Shown: positions 1-8,877, counted from the stretch's first letter. The stretch is 64,000 bases of DNA from Doryteuthis pealeii (GCA_023376005.1 CM042181.1:18261434-18325433), one strand, 5' to 3'. The notes: a model not told the origin generated them from the sequence alone. Translations and numbers: made by a program.

Positions 1-1300
1 TATCAGGCGAGCTTGACATATTACAATCTCTTCATAGAATCTTCCTTGCTTTCCGAAAAGAAAAAAAAAACAAAGAGAAAAAAAAAAGAATGCAAATTAT
101 CTGCACTCTGTATTTCAATGGGATCAAATTTTTGTGTTGACCAGATGGTTCATAGAATTTTCCAAGACCCTGCTCCAAGCCATAGAGGCAAATCCAGCAA
201 GTAGCACTCAGAGAGTATCAGGCGAGCTTGACATCTCACAGTCCAGTGTGTGTTCATCACCTTCACAATCTCAGAAAAATCATCCAGAGCTGTGCAGTAA
301 AGTGGAGAGCTGACAGTAGGTGCAGCACCCCACCTCAGCAAAAACAATCTCCCTAGTATAGCAAGTAGCACTCAGAGAGTATCAGGCGAGCTTGACATTT
401 TACAGTCCAGTGTGGTTTATCACGTTCACAATCTCGGAAAAAATCATCTAGAGCTGCTGAATTGTACCTCAACGTTACTAAAATATTGCAAAACTTTTGA
501 CTCACCCTGGTAATTCCATCACCCACCCACCCCTAACCTTTTATGCAACTTATTTACGCATTGTATTTCAACGAAATCAAATCTTTGTGTTGGCCAGATA
601 GTTCATAAAATTTTGTTTGGCTTGCAAGAACCACAAAGGTCAGGTAGATCTAAAACTCTGGATTTAGAGATCTTTTTTCAAGCCATAGAGCAAGTAGCAC
701 TCAGAGAGTATCAGGCGAGCTTGACATTTTACACTCCAGTGTGGCTTATTACGTTCACAATCTCGGAAAAAAATCATCCAGAGATGCTGAATTATACCTC
801 AATGTTACCAAAATATTGCAAAACTTTTGATCTAAAACTATGGATTTAGAGATTTAGAGAATTCCGACAAGTAGCACTCAGAGAGTATCAGGCGAGCTTG
901 ACATTTTACACTCCAGTGTGGCTTATTACGTTCACAATCTCGGAAAAAATCATCCAGAGCTGCTGAATTGTACCTCAACGTTACTAAAATATTGTAAAAC
1001 TTTTGACTCACCCTGGTAATTCCATCCCCCACCCCTAACCTTTTATGCATATTATTTACGCGTTTTGTATATCAAAGAAAGAAATCCTTTGTGTTGACAG
1101 CTGGAAGCACCAACCCAACTACCAGACCCGTCACCCTCGTTGCACAAGACACTTGCCGTGCTCGGATACTTTGTTAAAAAAAAACTCTCTTCATAGAATC
1201 TTCCTTGCTTTCCGCAAAAAAAAAAAACAAAAAAAAAAGAAGACGAAGAAAGAAAGAAAGAACGTGTCAGTTCGGAAAACGAGAGAAGTGGAGAGTTTTT
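1..1300. repeat. Complex tandem repeat with a higher-order period
   Basis: The core CACTCAGAGAGTATCAGGCG recurs near 203, 369, 699 and 878, and its tail opens the window at 1. Each copy is followed by related sequence (ACACTCCAGTGTGG, then ATCATCCAGAG). A second segment, CTTCATAGAATCTTCCTTGC, occurs near 30 and again near 1,189, so the block seems to be a higher-order repeat of about 1.16 kb that continues beyond the left edge. Short open frames here are not supported as genes. Confidence 0.75.
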
Positions 1301-1619
1301 CAAGGTTTCTAACATCCAGGCGCTGTCTCCTCGGTTTCCATGGAAACGGGTTTTCCTGCAAGGCGAGGAAAAAAAAGGGGGGGGAATTGATGAATATATC
1401 TTTCGTTTCTCTTTGCACGTTTACAAAAATGGTGAGGGTAAGTCTTTTGTTGTTGTTGTTGTTGTTGTTGGGGGTGGAGGGTTGGGGTAGGGGGTTGATG
1501 TAAAAATTTATCTAATGGAATCGGTCAGAATCTGGTCAGTACTGTTTGGATGTCTTTGACAGATGGAAGAATTGATGAAGCATGATAAGGGATATTGGAA
1601 AAGATGAATGTTATTCAAA
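1301..1619. other. Non-coding spacer with a (TTG)n run
   Basis: There is a (TTG)n run near 1,446-1,470 and otherwise no recognisable feature. The segment ATTCAAATTATGTCATTTAG starting near 1,613 is repeated near 1,900, so a unit of about 290 bp that includes the first GA block has been duplicated. Confidence 0.5.
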
Positions 1620-2990
1620 TTATGTCATTTAGAGAGGAAGGGGGAGGAGGGGGAAGAGAGAGAGGGGGAGAGGAAGGAAGGAATAGAGAGGGGGGAGAGA
1701 GTAAGGAAGGAAAGAGAGAGGGGGGAGAGAGTAAGGAAGGAATAGAGAGGGGGGAGAGAGTAAGAAAGGGAGAGAAAAGGAAAAGAGAGAGAGAAAGAGA
1801 GAGGGAGAGAGAGAAAAAGAGAGAGGAAGGAGAGAGAGAAAGAGATAGAGGAGTAGAGGGAGTGGAAGCATGATTAAGGGATATTGGAAAGATGATGTTA
1901 TTCAAATTATGTCATTTAGAGAGGAAGGGGGGAGGGGGAAGAGAGGAGGGGGAGAGGAAGGAGGAAGAGAGAGAGGGGGAAGAGAGAGAGGGGGAGTAAG
2001 AAAGGAAGAGAGGGGGAAGAGCGAGGGCGAGAGAGGAAGTGGGAAGAGAGTAAGGAAGAAAAGAAAGAAAGAAAGAAAGAGAGAGTTGGGAGAGATTAAA
2101 AGGAAGGGGGAGAGAGAGAGAAATAAAGAGAGAGGGAGAGAGGGAAATAGAGAGAGGGAGAAATAGAGAGAGTGGGAGAGAGAGGGAGAGAGAGAGAGAG
2201 AGAGAAGCAAAGGGAGAAAGAAAGGAAGGAACAGAGAAAGAGAGAGAAGAGAGGAGGAAGAAAGAAAGAGAGAGTGGAGAAGAGAAAAAAAAAGAGAAAG
2301 GAGGAAAAAAGGAAGAAAGACGGGAAGAGAGACAGACAGAGGGGAGAGAGAGAGAGAGAGAGAGAGAGAAAGAAAAAGAGATTGGGATTGAGAAAAATGA
2401 AAGAGAAGGAAGAAAAGAGAAAAAGAAAGAGGAAGAAAAACAAGAAAAAAGAAGATTGGAGATTGAGAAAGAAAAAGAGAAAGAAAGAAACAGAGTAAAA
2501 TGTGAAAAGGAAGGAAGGGGGTGATGTGAGAGAGAGAGAGAGGGGGGGGGAAAAGAGAAAGAAGAGGGAGGGAGGGAGGAAAAGAGAAAGAGAGAGGGAG
2601 GGGGGGGGGAGGAAAAGAGAAAAAAAGAGAGAGGAGGGGAGGGAGGAAAGAGAAAGACAAGAGGGAGGGAGAGAGGGAAAAAGAGAAAGAAAGACAGAGG
2701 GAGGAGGAAGAGGGGAAAGAGAAAGAAAGAGAAGAGAGAAGGAGTGGGGAAGAGAAAGAGAGAGAGAGAAGAGGGAGGAAAAGAGAAAGAAAGAGAGAGG
2801 GAGGGAGGAAAAGAGAAAGAAAGAGAGAGGGGAGTGAGGAAAAGAGAGAAAGAGAGAAGGGAGGGGAGGAAAAGAGAGAAGGGAGGGAGGAAAGGAAAGA
2901 GAGAGAAGGGAGGGAGAAAAGATGAAAGAAGGAGGGAGGGAGGGAGAGAGAAAGAGAGAGAGAGAGAGAGAGGAGATGAGACACACTAAG
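1620..2990. repeat. 1.4-kb polypurine (GA/GGA) tract
   Basis: The plus strand is almost entirely A and G for about 1.37 kb, made of GAGAGA, GGAAGGAA and GGGGGAGAGAG blocks. One short interruption near 1,865-1,915 repeats the sequence that precedes the tract. Long open frames on both strands (Ser/Leu-rich or Arg/Glu/Lys-rich) are low-complexity by-products. Confidence 0.9.
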
Positions 2991-3274
2991 AAGTTGCGAG
3001 TGAAAGAGAAGAAAAACAGATTTATTTAACATTAGAATTTCTAAATTTCTCAGACACAGATTCGGCCATTTTGTTTTTTCCTTAATGGTTTTTTTTTTTT
3101 TTGATCCGCAATAAATTATACGTTTTCTAAAAGCTTCTTAGCTACCTCTTCTATGTTGCTGGGACCTTCAAGTGGCGTGACGGTTAACGAGCTATACCAG
3201 CCAGAAATCTTTTTGTAAAGTGCTGTGTACTTGTATCAAAATAAGAAAAGTTTGATAAATGATTACTTTTCTGT
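2991..3274. other. AT-rich spacer
   Basis: Non-repetitive AT-rich sequence with a poly(T) run near 3,091. No gene or element is recognised. Confidence 0.5.
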
Positions 3275-3855
3275 ATTGCTGAGGGGGGGGGGGTAGAGGG
3301 GGCGAAAGAAGAAGGGGGGAATGGGGTATTGAAAAAAAGAAGAGGGAAGTATAGGGGGTAAAGAAGGAGGAGGAGGAATAGGGTGTTTAAAAGAAGAAGA
3401 GGGAGAATAGGGGGCTAAGAAGGAGGAAGAATAGGGGGGCTAAAGAAGAAGGGGGAGGAATAGGGGGTAAAAGAAGGAGGAGGAGGAATAGGAGGGCTAA
3501 AGAAGGAGAGGAATAGGGGGTAAAAGAAGAAGGAGAGGAATAGGGGGGCTAAAGAAGGAGGAGGAAGGAATAGGGGGTCAAAAGAAGAGGAGGAAGTTAG
3601 GGGGGTCCAAGGAGGAGGAGGAATAGGGAGCTAAAGAAGAAGGAGGAGGAATAGGGGTAAAAAAAAGAAGGAGGAGGAGGAATAGGGGGGGATAAAGAAG
3701 AAGGGAGGAATAGGGGGTTGAAAGAAGGGGAGGAACAGTGGACGAGAGAGGGGGAAGGATAGTCAAAAGAAGAAGGGGGAGGAATGGTGAGGGGGTGCTA
3801 AAGAAAAAGGGGGAGGAATAGGGGATCGAAGAAGAAGAAGGGAGGAAAGGGTGGC
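3275..3855. repeat. Polypurine minisatellite (GGAGGAATAGGGGGNTAAAGAAGA)
   Basis: Imperfect units of roughly 24-40 bp built from AGGAGGAATAGGGGG and TAAAGAAGA, nearly all purine on the plus strand. The minus-strand open frame is compositional. Confidence 0.85.
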
Positions 3856-3960
3856 AAATGTATGGTGTGGTGCTCCACTTCAGATGCAAAAACAATCTCC
3901 CTGATCTAGAGCTAATGTAAAGAGGATAGACTCCCTCACTGTCCGGCTGATACAGACTTT
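3856..3960. repeat. Interspersed repeat fragment ('CAAAAACAATCTCC' family)
   Basis: GGTGCTCCACTTCAGATGCA, CAAAAACAATCTCCCTG and GACTCCCTCACTGTCC recur in the same order at 4,500-4,640. Parts recur near 330, 18,230-18,310 (inverted) and 47,450-47,540 (inverted). Confidence 0.7.
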
Positions 3961-3984
3961 ACTACTTTCTTTCTAAGATTGATT

Positions 3985-3992
3985 TTTAAATG

Positions 3993-4053
<61 letters not shown>

Positions 4054-4450
4054 TACGCAAACAGTTTGTTTGAGATGGCGATAGCCGACAATTTTGGGGA
4101 GAATATGTGCTTAATTGAAGTCATACCTAATTTGAAAATTAATTAGTTGATAATTAATGAATTTAGGCGAATATATCTGTTCAAATGTAAGGTGTAAACA
4201 AATCGAGAAAAAGTCAATGTATGTACATTTCAGCCTATCACACACAAAGCGGCTTCCAGTCTATAACTCTGCTGATGAGGCATAATAGGCCGAAATGTAC
4301 ATACAGAGAATGACTTTTTCTCAATTTGTTTACGCCTTACATTTGAACAGATATATTCGCCTAATTCATTAATTATCAACTAATTAATTTTCAAATTAGG
4401 TATGACTTCAATTAAGCACATTTTCACCCAAAAATACATATATATATTAT
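3985..4450. mobile_element. Fold-back element with (TA)n and a hammerhead ribozyme
   Basis: The arm ending TTAATTGAAGTCATACCTAA (about 4,110-4,130) is answered in reverse complement by TTAGGTATGACTTCAATTAA (about 4,397-4,417). The arms extend inward through the CGATTTGTTTACGCC-like segment. A (TA)n tract lies outside the left arm at about 4,000-4,048. The hammerhead motif sits near the centre. Related copies occur at 6,235, 6,600, 13,190, 13,970 and 61,550, so this is a dispersed family. Confidence 0.8.
4267..4308 (+). ncRNA. Hammerhead ribozyme motif, type I
   Basis: Core CTGATGA is at 4,272-4,278 and GAAA at 4,292-4,295. Stem I pairs CTCTG (4,267-4,271) with CAGAG (4,304-4,308). Stem II is GGC/GCC-like with one mismatch around the loop AATA. 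Stem III is the palindrome ATGT/ACAT. The expected cleavage is after A4303 (UA, fitting the NUH rule). The family is known from retroelements; cleavage here is inferred. Confidence 0.8.
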
Positions 4451-4479
4451 TTTTTATATTGGCCCTCACCAACTCAGTG

Positions 4480-4650
4480 TATGAGGATATGTGTGGTAAA
4501 GTGGGGAGGTGATGGTAGGTGTGCTGCTCCATCTCAGAAGCAAAAACAATCTTCCTGGACTAGTGCTTGTGAAAAAGGGATAGACTCCCTCTCTGTCCAG
4601 CTGATACTGACAGACAATAGAGCACTGTGCAGACTTCACTTTTTCCTTTA
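4480..4650. repeat. Interspersed repeat copy ('CAAAAACAATCTTCC' family)
   Basis: This is the longer partner of the 3,856-3,960 fragment: GTAGGTGTGCTGCTCCATCT, then GCAAAAACAATCTTCCTGG, then GACTCCCTCTCTGTCCAGCT. Several copies in the window have this order. No coding signal is seen. Confidence 0.7.
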
Positions 4651-4984
4651 TCTTGGTCAGCCTATGAACTTTTCAGTCAACCCTCGTAAATTATTTTGTT
4701 TTCGGACAATGAGTCAGTATAGTGAATGAAAACCAAAGTCTTTTATAGTAAAACAAAAAATTAAAATAAAAAAAATTTTAGTCAATGAATGGGTTTTTAA
4801 AAAAAACAAAAAAAACAAACAAAACCATTTGAAATTCTTGCGTTGTTCGTCAGATTGAATAAAAGGTATTGAAAATGAAGACTTTTAGTCTAGATGCTTT
4901 GGCCGCCTGCGGGTTTTTATGACACTTAAGCAGGAACCCACACAGCAACAATAAGCAGGATTTAATATATACAATATATATATA

Positions 4985-5455
4985 TATATTTACCAAACCT
5001 CTCCACACAAGTAGGATGTGACACAAGGTCAATTTCTTAAGCGGAGTTCAACAGGTTTTAATTCAGAGTTTTCTTCCTTCTCCTAGACTGGTTGCCCAAC
5101 CAAGGTTAAAGAGCCCAGTCTACCCTACTATTTACCCATAGCTAGAGGGAGGGTATTTAAATGCATACATATTTACCAAACCCCTCCACACAAGTAGGAT
5201 GTGACACAAGGTCAATTTCTTAAGCAGAGTTCAACAGGTTTGAATTCAGAGTTTTCCTTCTCCTAGACTGGTTGCCCAACCAAGGCTAAAGAGCCCAGTC
5301 TACCCTACAATTCATACATAGCTGAAGGGAGAGTAGGATTCATACCTTTCCCAAGGGTATTAGTGCTAAGTGAAATGCTATTAGCACGTACAGGATTTGA
5401 ACTCGGGGCGACAAGTCCATTTCCCATGACTTTAACCATTACACCACACGCTTCC
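4985..5455 (-). mobile_element. Two tandem tRNA-related SINE-like copies
   Basis: CACACAAGTAGGATGTGACA, CTTCTCCTAGACTGGTTGCC and AAGAGCCCAGTCTACCCTAC occur twice in direct order, near 5,005-5,130 and 5,187-5,310. A third copy lies at 58,190-58,430. On the minus strand the 5' end (about 5,455-5,400) reads TGGTGTAATGGTTAAAG (A-box-like) followed by GAGTTCAAATCC (B-box-like), as in tRNA-derived SINEs. Confidence 0.75.
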
Positions 5456-5893
5456 TATATATACAGCCAATAGTCTTCTAAAATAAATTTGTGTGTGTGA
5501 ATATATGGGAGTGGGGGTGGGGGGTAATGGTCGGTTGGGACATATGGACACAACAGTGTGGGTCAACCAGCAACATCTATCAGCTCTGCATAGACACTAG
5601 ATGCTGTGTAGAGGACCTACCAGAAACGATGACCAATAGGGACGGATAGAGAAGAAGAGTAATGGAGATCTGTGCTGTCAACGGTTTGATGATGATGATG
5701 ATGATATATAAGCGTAAATGCAACGCTCTCCTATAAAATGGGATGGAGCACTCTATGACGGCCTTTACATGCATACAGATGTGTGTATTAAAAGAGGTAA
5801 AATCCCTTTGCATTCTGTGGATGATGATAGCCGACTGCTGCTGAAACGATCAGATTTCTAACCTGGCTGTATGTAGCTCGCAAAATGTCTAGC

Positions 5894-5933
5894 CACACTG
5901 AAGAGATTTGATAAGTCGAAACACGTGTCTGTT
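5894..5933 (+). ncRNA. Hammerhead ribozyme motif, type I
   Basis: Core CTGAAGA is at 5,898-5,904 and GAAA at 5,918-5,921. Stem III is the loopless palindrome ACAC/GTGT ending in U-C, with cleavage expected after C5929. Stem I is ACA/TGT (3 bp) and stem II is weak, so activity is less certain. A (TA)n tract starts at about 5,940. Confidence 0.6.
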
Positions 5934-5936
5934 GAT

Positions 5937-5938
<2 letters not shown>

Positions 5939-5972
<34 letters not shown>
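5939..5972. repeat. (TA)n microsatellite
   Basis: About 16 TA dinucleotides, directly after the ribozyme-bearing repeat. Confidence 0.95.
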
Positions 5973-5974
<2 letters not shown>

Positions 5975-6061
5975 CGGATTTTTGCCAATCCACGAAGCAA
6001 ATAAATTTACTTCTGGGTTAATAGAATCGAGTTAAAAAGTGCTCAATAAAAAGAGCTATAT

Positions 6062-6195
6062 ATACGTTTTTTTTAAAGCGAATGTTATAAAATTCCAACT
6101 GCAGTTTCTTGCCGGAATAATTATTCCCTGAAGAATTGCTCCGGCAAGAAACTGCAGTTGGAATTTTATAACATTCGCTTTAAAAAAAAACATAT
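6062..6195. mobile_element. Short fold-back element with a hammerhead ribozyme
   Basis: Arms of about 50 bp: AAAGCGAATGTTATAAAATT (about 6,075-6,095) is matched in reverse by AATTTTATAACATTCGCTTT (about 6,162-6,181), continuing inward through CAACTGCAGTTTCTTGCCGG. (TA)n tracts follow at 6,192. Confidence 0.85.
6123..6164 (+). ncRNA. Hammerhead ribozyme motif, type I
   Basis: Stem I is ATTCC (6,123-6,127) with GGAAT (6,160-6,164), 5 bp. Core CTGAAGA is at 6,128-6,134. Stem II is TTGC/GCAA with loop TCCG. GAA is at 6,148-6,150, stem III is ACTG/CAGT without a loop, and cleavage is expected after U6159. Every core position fits the consensus. Confidence 0.85.
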
Positions 6196-6234
6196 ATATA
6201 TATATATATGTGTGTGTATATATATATATATATA

Positions 6235-6750
6235 TATACAGAGATTGATTTTTCTCGATTTGTTTAGCCTTAAATTTAAAATAGGTAATCCCGCCTAATT
6301 AATCAATTATTAATTAATTAACTTTCATAAATTAGGTTCGACTTCATCTAAACACATATTCTCCCAAATATTGTCGGCTGAAAATAGCCATATCACAAAC
6401 ATCGTCTGTTTGTTTACTTCTTGTAAGTTCGTGTAGAGGTCACTTAAGAGGAATATAAATACCTACTCCTTAACAAAACGAAGAAATCTGCTAAGTCCGT
6501 TTGGTGTGGTGGTAAGACGCTTGACAATCAGGTTTCGAATCGCACACGGGCGGTCTTTGTATCTATAGCTCTGCTGATGAGGCCTAATAGGCCGAAATGT
6601 ACATACAGAGATTGAGTTTTCTCGATTTGTTTAGCCTTAAATTTAAAATAGGTAATCCCGCCTAATTAATTAATTATTAATTAATTAACTTTCATAAATT
6701 AGGTTCGACTTCATCTAAACACATATTCTCCCAAACACATATTCTCCCTA
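6235..6750. mobile_element. Two direct copies of the 'GATTTGTTTAGCC' fold-back family
   Basis: CTCGATTTGTTTAGCCTTAA occurs near 6,254 and again near 6,621. Each copy is followed by TAATCCCGCCTAATTAAT and TTAGGTTCGACTTCATCTAA. Between them lies a tRNA-like head (6,497-6,550, TGGTGTGGTGGTAAGACG as an A-box-like run) leading into a hammerhead motif. This suggests a tRNA-head SINE-like unit with an internal ribozyme. Confidence 0.75.
6569..6610 (+). ncRNA. Hammerhead ribozyme motif, type I
   Basis: Stem I is CTCTG (6,569-6,573) with CAGAG (6,606-6,610). Core CTGATGA is at 6,574-6,580. Stem II is GGCC/GGCC around a TAATA-type loop. GAAA is at 6,594-6,597, stem III is ATGT/ACAT, and cleavage is expected after A6605. 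This is the best-preserved member of its family in the window. Confidence 0.88.
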
Positions 6751-6861
6751 TATATATATATATATATACATAAAAAAAAATCAATAACGTAATATAGTAT
6801 ATTTATAAATAAAGAGTGCTAAATATTAGTGATGAATGATATATATATATTTAATACTTAC

Positions 6862-6960
6862 CATCACGAAGATCATAATTAATGGGTTGTAATAAACCAT
6901 CCACAATCAATTTCATTGTAGGTTCTCCTGCATTCAGTTCTTGAGCAAGGTTTTTGACAT
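6862..6960 (-). CDS. Probable internal coding exon of an unidentified gene
   Basis: On the minus strand a pyrimidine-rich tract ends TTTGCTTTTTCAG at 6,961 and a donor GTAAGTATT begins at 6,861, delimiting 99 bp. One frame is open throughout and encodes about 33 residues, beginning VKNLAQELNAGEP and ending LLQPINYDLRDG. The other two frames contain stops. The first complete codon starts at the third exon base and one base is left at the end, so both flanking introns are phase 1 (a symmetric exon). The peptide has the look of ordinary globular protein, but I do not recognise the family. No neighbouring exon was identified, so it would belong to a gene with long introns running right to left. 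Confidence 0.72.
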
Positions 6961-6999
6961 CTGAAAAAGCAAACAATGAAGATCAGGCAATAAATAAAG

Positions 7000-7415
7000 G
7001 GAATTTTGGGGTTTGCTTGGTTGAATTTTACGGCATGTCAACCCTTGTTGGGTTATTTTATGCCAAAGACATTTTTGTTTTGTTCATTCTTGTTGGGTAT
7101 TCAATTTTTTTTTAACTCATTTTTTTATCTATTTAACACAGATACTGCCACTCCGGGTCAGAGTAGACCTGGGAGTAATTGCAATGGAGGTGTACACCAC
7201 TCCAACCCTCTAGAATTGGAACCTCAGGATGCTGTTTAGTGTCATACCCAGGACACTGAAGATCTATTTGACCATTGCTGGAACTCTAACAGGTACTACC
7301 ACTCCAGGTCAGAGTGGATCTGGGAGTAATGTCAATGAAGGGGTATTGCATATTCTCCAGAATGCAGTTTAGTGTCATACCCAGGATACTAAGACCCTCA
7401 GCCATCACCTTTTTA
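7000..7415 (+). repeat. R1 interspersed repeat copy
   Basis: Contains GGCATGTCAACCC, TTGTTGGGTTATTTTATGCC, AACACAGATACTGCCACTCC, GGTCAGAGTAGACCTGGGAG and GTGTCATACCCAGGACACT. The same ordered blocks recur at about 11,000-11,870, 18,020-18,870, 23,070-23,660 and 62,215-62,655, and as fragments elsewhere. No coding capacity or terminal repeats are evident. I use the label R1 for this family. Confidence 0.8.
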
Positions 7416-7629
7416 TTTTTATTTTTTTTTTGCAATCAATTATTTGTTTTATTTTTTTAATAATTTTTAAAAATATCTGATTTATACCCTTATATTTTCA
7501 TTTAGATTTTCCTATGAAAAACAATGGGACAAAAAGTTTTTATTGAACTTTGGTCTTTACTGGTCTCCACCAATTTCCCTTTATAAAAAGGATGTGTGCT
7601 TAGTCATTATACAGACATACAGAATCTTT

Positions 7630-7745
7630 ATGTTATATAAAATTCAGTCAGATCTCGATTCCAGCTAGAGGTAGCTGTTAAAGTGTAGCCACACTGATGA
7701 GAGGTGAAACCTCGAAACACGTATCTGTGTATTAACTTATTCATT
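7630..7745 (+). mobile_element. SINE-like repeat, partial copy with hammerhead motif
   Basis: Shares CAGTCAGATCTCGATTCCAG and GTAGCTGTTAAAGTGTAGCC with the fuller copy at 7,895-8,045. It ends just before a short TA tract. Confidence 0.7.
7690..7729 (+). ncRNA. Hammerhead ribozyme motif, slightly decayed
   Basis: Stem I is CACA (7,690-7,693) with TGTG (7,726-7,729). Core CTGATGA is at 7,694-7,700. Stem II is GAGGT/ACCTC with loop GAA, followed by GAAA. Stem III ACAC/GTAT carries one mismatch relative to the copy at 7,993. Confidence 0.72.
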
Positions 7746-7894
7746 ATATATACTCCCACTTAGTTGAGTTCTCTAAATAGGGATTTAATTGTAAATTCAC
7801 AGTCTGGCGTATAGCTAACCCTCACTTTGTTTACAAAGTTTGAGAATAGTGAATTCATTTCCGCTTAGAAATGTATCAATTAAATATTCTTCTA

Positions 7895-8044
7895 TATTTG
7901 ACGGCCGCTAATGGCCGTATGGGTAAGAGACTTGGCAGACGAAAATCCAGTCAGATCTCAATCCTGGCTAAAGGTAGCTGTTAAAGTGTAGCCACACTGA
8001 TGAGAGGTGAAACCTTGAAACACGTGTCTGTGGATTGATTTATT

Positions 8045-8045
<1 letters not shown>
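7895..8045 (+). mobile_element. tRNA-related SINE-like copy carrying a hammerhead
   Basis: Begins with an A-box-like TGGCCGTATGGGTAAGAGAC, then the B-box-like AGATCTCAATCCTGG, the shared GTAGCTGTTAAAGTGTAGCC and a hammerhead. It is followed at 8,047 by (TA)n. Confidence 0.72.
7993..8032 (+). ncRNA. Hammerhead ribozyme motif, type I
   Basis: Stem I is CACA (7,993-7,996) with TGTG (8,029-8,032). Core CTGATGA is at 7,997-8,003. Stem II is AGGT/ACCT around GAA with a wobble next to GAAA. Stem III is the loopless palindrome ACAC/GTGT and C17 is at 8,028. Confidence 0.85.

Positions 8046-8046
<1 letters not shown>

Positions 8047-8084
<38 letters not shown>
8047..8084. repeat. (TA)n microsatellite
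   Basis: About 18 TA repeats between a SINE-like copy and a fold-back element. Confidence 0.95.
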
Positions 8085-8087
<3 letters not shown>

Positions 8088-8172
8088 AAAATGGAAAAGG
8101 AATTGAATCCGACAATATGAGGAAAAATGAGTAAAGAAAAGAAAAGTAAATGGATAAAATGAATTTAATCAA

Positions 8173-8253
8173 TCACTTACACATGTGTTTCGGTCAGTTT
8201 ATGTGTGTGAAAATATTTCGCACACATACAAGAATCGACCTTCATCAGAGTGA
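8173..8253 (-). ncRNA. Hammerhead ribozyme motif with extended stem II
   Basis: On the minus strand stem I is TCACT (8,253-8,249) with AGTGA (8,177-8,173), and core CTGATGA is 8,248-8,242. GGTC pairs with GACC at the base of a long stem II whose distal part pairs TATGTGTG with CACACATA. GAAA follows, and stem III is ACACA/TGTGT. It mirrors the copy at 8,461. Confidence 0.8.
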
Positions 8254-8460
8254 ACATTTATTTTTATGAAAAAATTCGTTGGGAAAAAAACCCCTAAAAA
8301 AACAAAAAAAAAAACAAATATCCTAATCATAACAGTCTATCTTAGCTATTTCTCAGCGTTCCAAATTTAAAAAATTCGATTTTCGAATATTTCCAAAAAT
8401 CTCTGTTGTTTTTTTGTTTTTTTTTTCTCCCCCAACGAATTTTTTCATAAAAATAAATGT

Positions 8461-8541
8461 TCACTCTGATGAAGGTCGATTCTTTTATGTGTGCGAAATA
8501 TTTTCACACACATAAACTGACCGAAACACATGTGTAAGTGA
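8461..8541 (+). ncRNA. Hammerhead ribozyme motif with extended stem II
   Basis: Stem I is TCACT (8,461-8,465) with AGTGA (8,537-8,541). Core CTGATGA is at 8,466-8,472. Stem II starts GGTC/GACC and extends into a long hairpin pairing TTTATGTGTG with CACACATAAA. GAAA is at 8,523-8,526, stem III is the palindrome ACACA/TGTGT, and cleavage is expected after A8536. Confidence 0.82.
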
Positions 8542-8669
8542 TCGATTAAATTCATTTTATCCATTTACTTTTCTTTTCTTTACTCATTTTTCCTCATATT
8601 GTCGGATTCAATTCCTTTTCCATTTTTACATATATATATATATATATAATATATATATATATACCATAC

Positions 8670-8723
8670 GTGGTTATGGACCATTTCCACTCGCGAGTAT
8701 GCTCACGAGCTTCTTCAGACCAC
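8670..8723 (-). ncRNA. Hammerhead ribozyme motif, type I
   Basis: On the minus strand stem I pairs GTGGT (8,723-8,719) with ACCAC (8,674-8,670), and core CTGAAGA is 8,718-8,712. An 8-bp stem II pairs CTCGTGAG with CTCGCGAG around loop CATA, then GAAA. Stem III is ATGG/CCAT around one base. The flanking sequence is unlike the other hammerhead repeats here. Confidence 0.78.
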
Positions 8724-8799
8724 TGATATATTTTATTTAGACAGGCACATGGCCAAACTCATTTTATATTCATACATTTCACCTCCCTCATTTAAGGGT

Positions 8800-8801
8800 G
8801 G

Positions 8802-8876
<75 letters not shown>
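8800..8876. repeat. (TA)n(GA)n microsatellite
   Basis: A run of TA followed by GA repeats and then TACATATAG. Confidence 0.95.

Positions 8877-8877
<1 letters not shown>

Larger units (their letters stand above)
8085..8632. mobile_element. Large fold-back element with opposed hammerheads
   Basis: Two arms of about 200 bp: TGTAAAAATGGAAAAGGAAT (about 8,083) is answered by ATTCCTTTTCCATTTTTACA (about 8,610-8,629). The match continues inward to CCCCAACGAATTTTTTCATA (about 8,431). The spacer of about 140 bp is rich in A and T runs. Each arm carries a full hammerhead core, one per strand, and (TA)n flanks both ends. No protein is encoded, so it resembles a MITE or fold-back retroelement. Confidence 0.88.

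Noticed and set aside
1902..3032. Open frame of 376 codons rich in Ser, Leu and Phe on the minus strand
   Set aside because: It is the translation of a polypurine tract; composition alone keeps it open and no domain is present.
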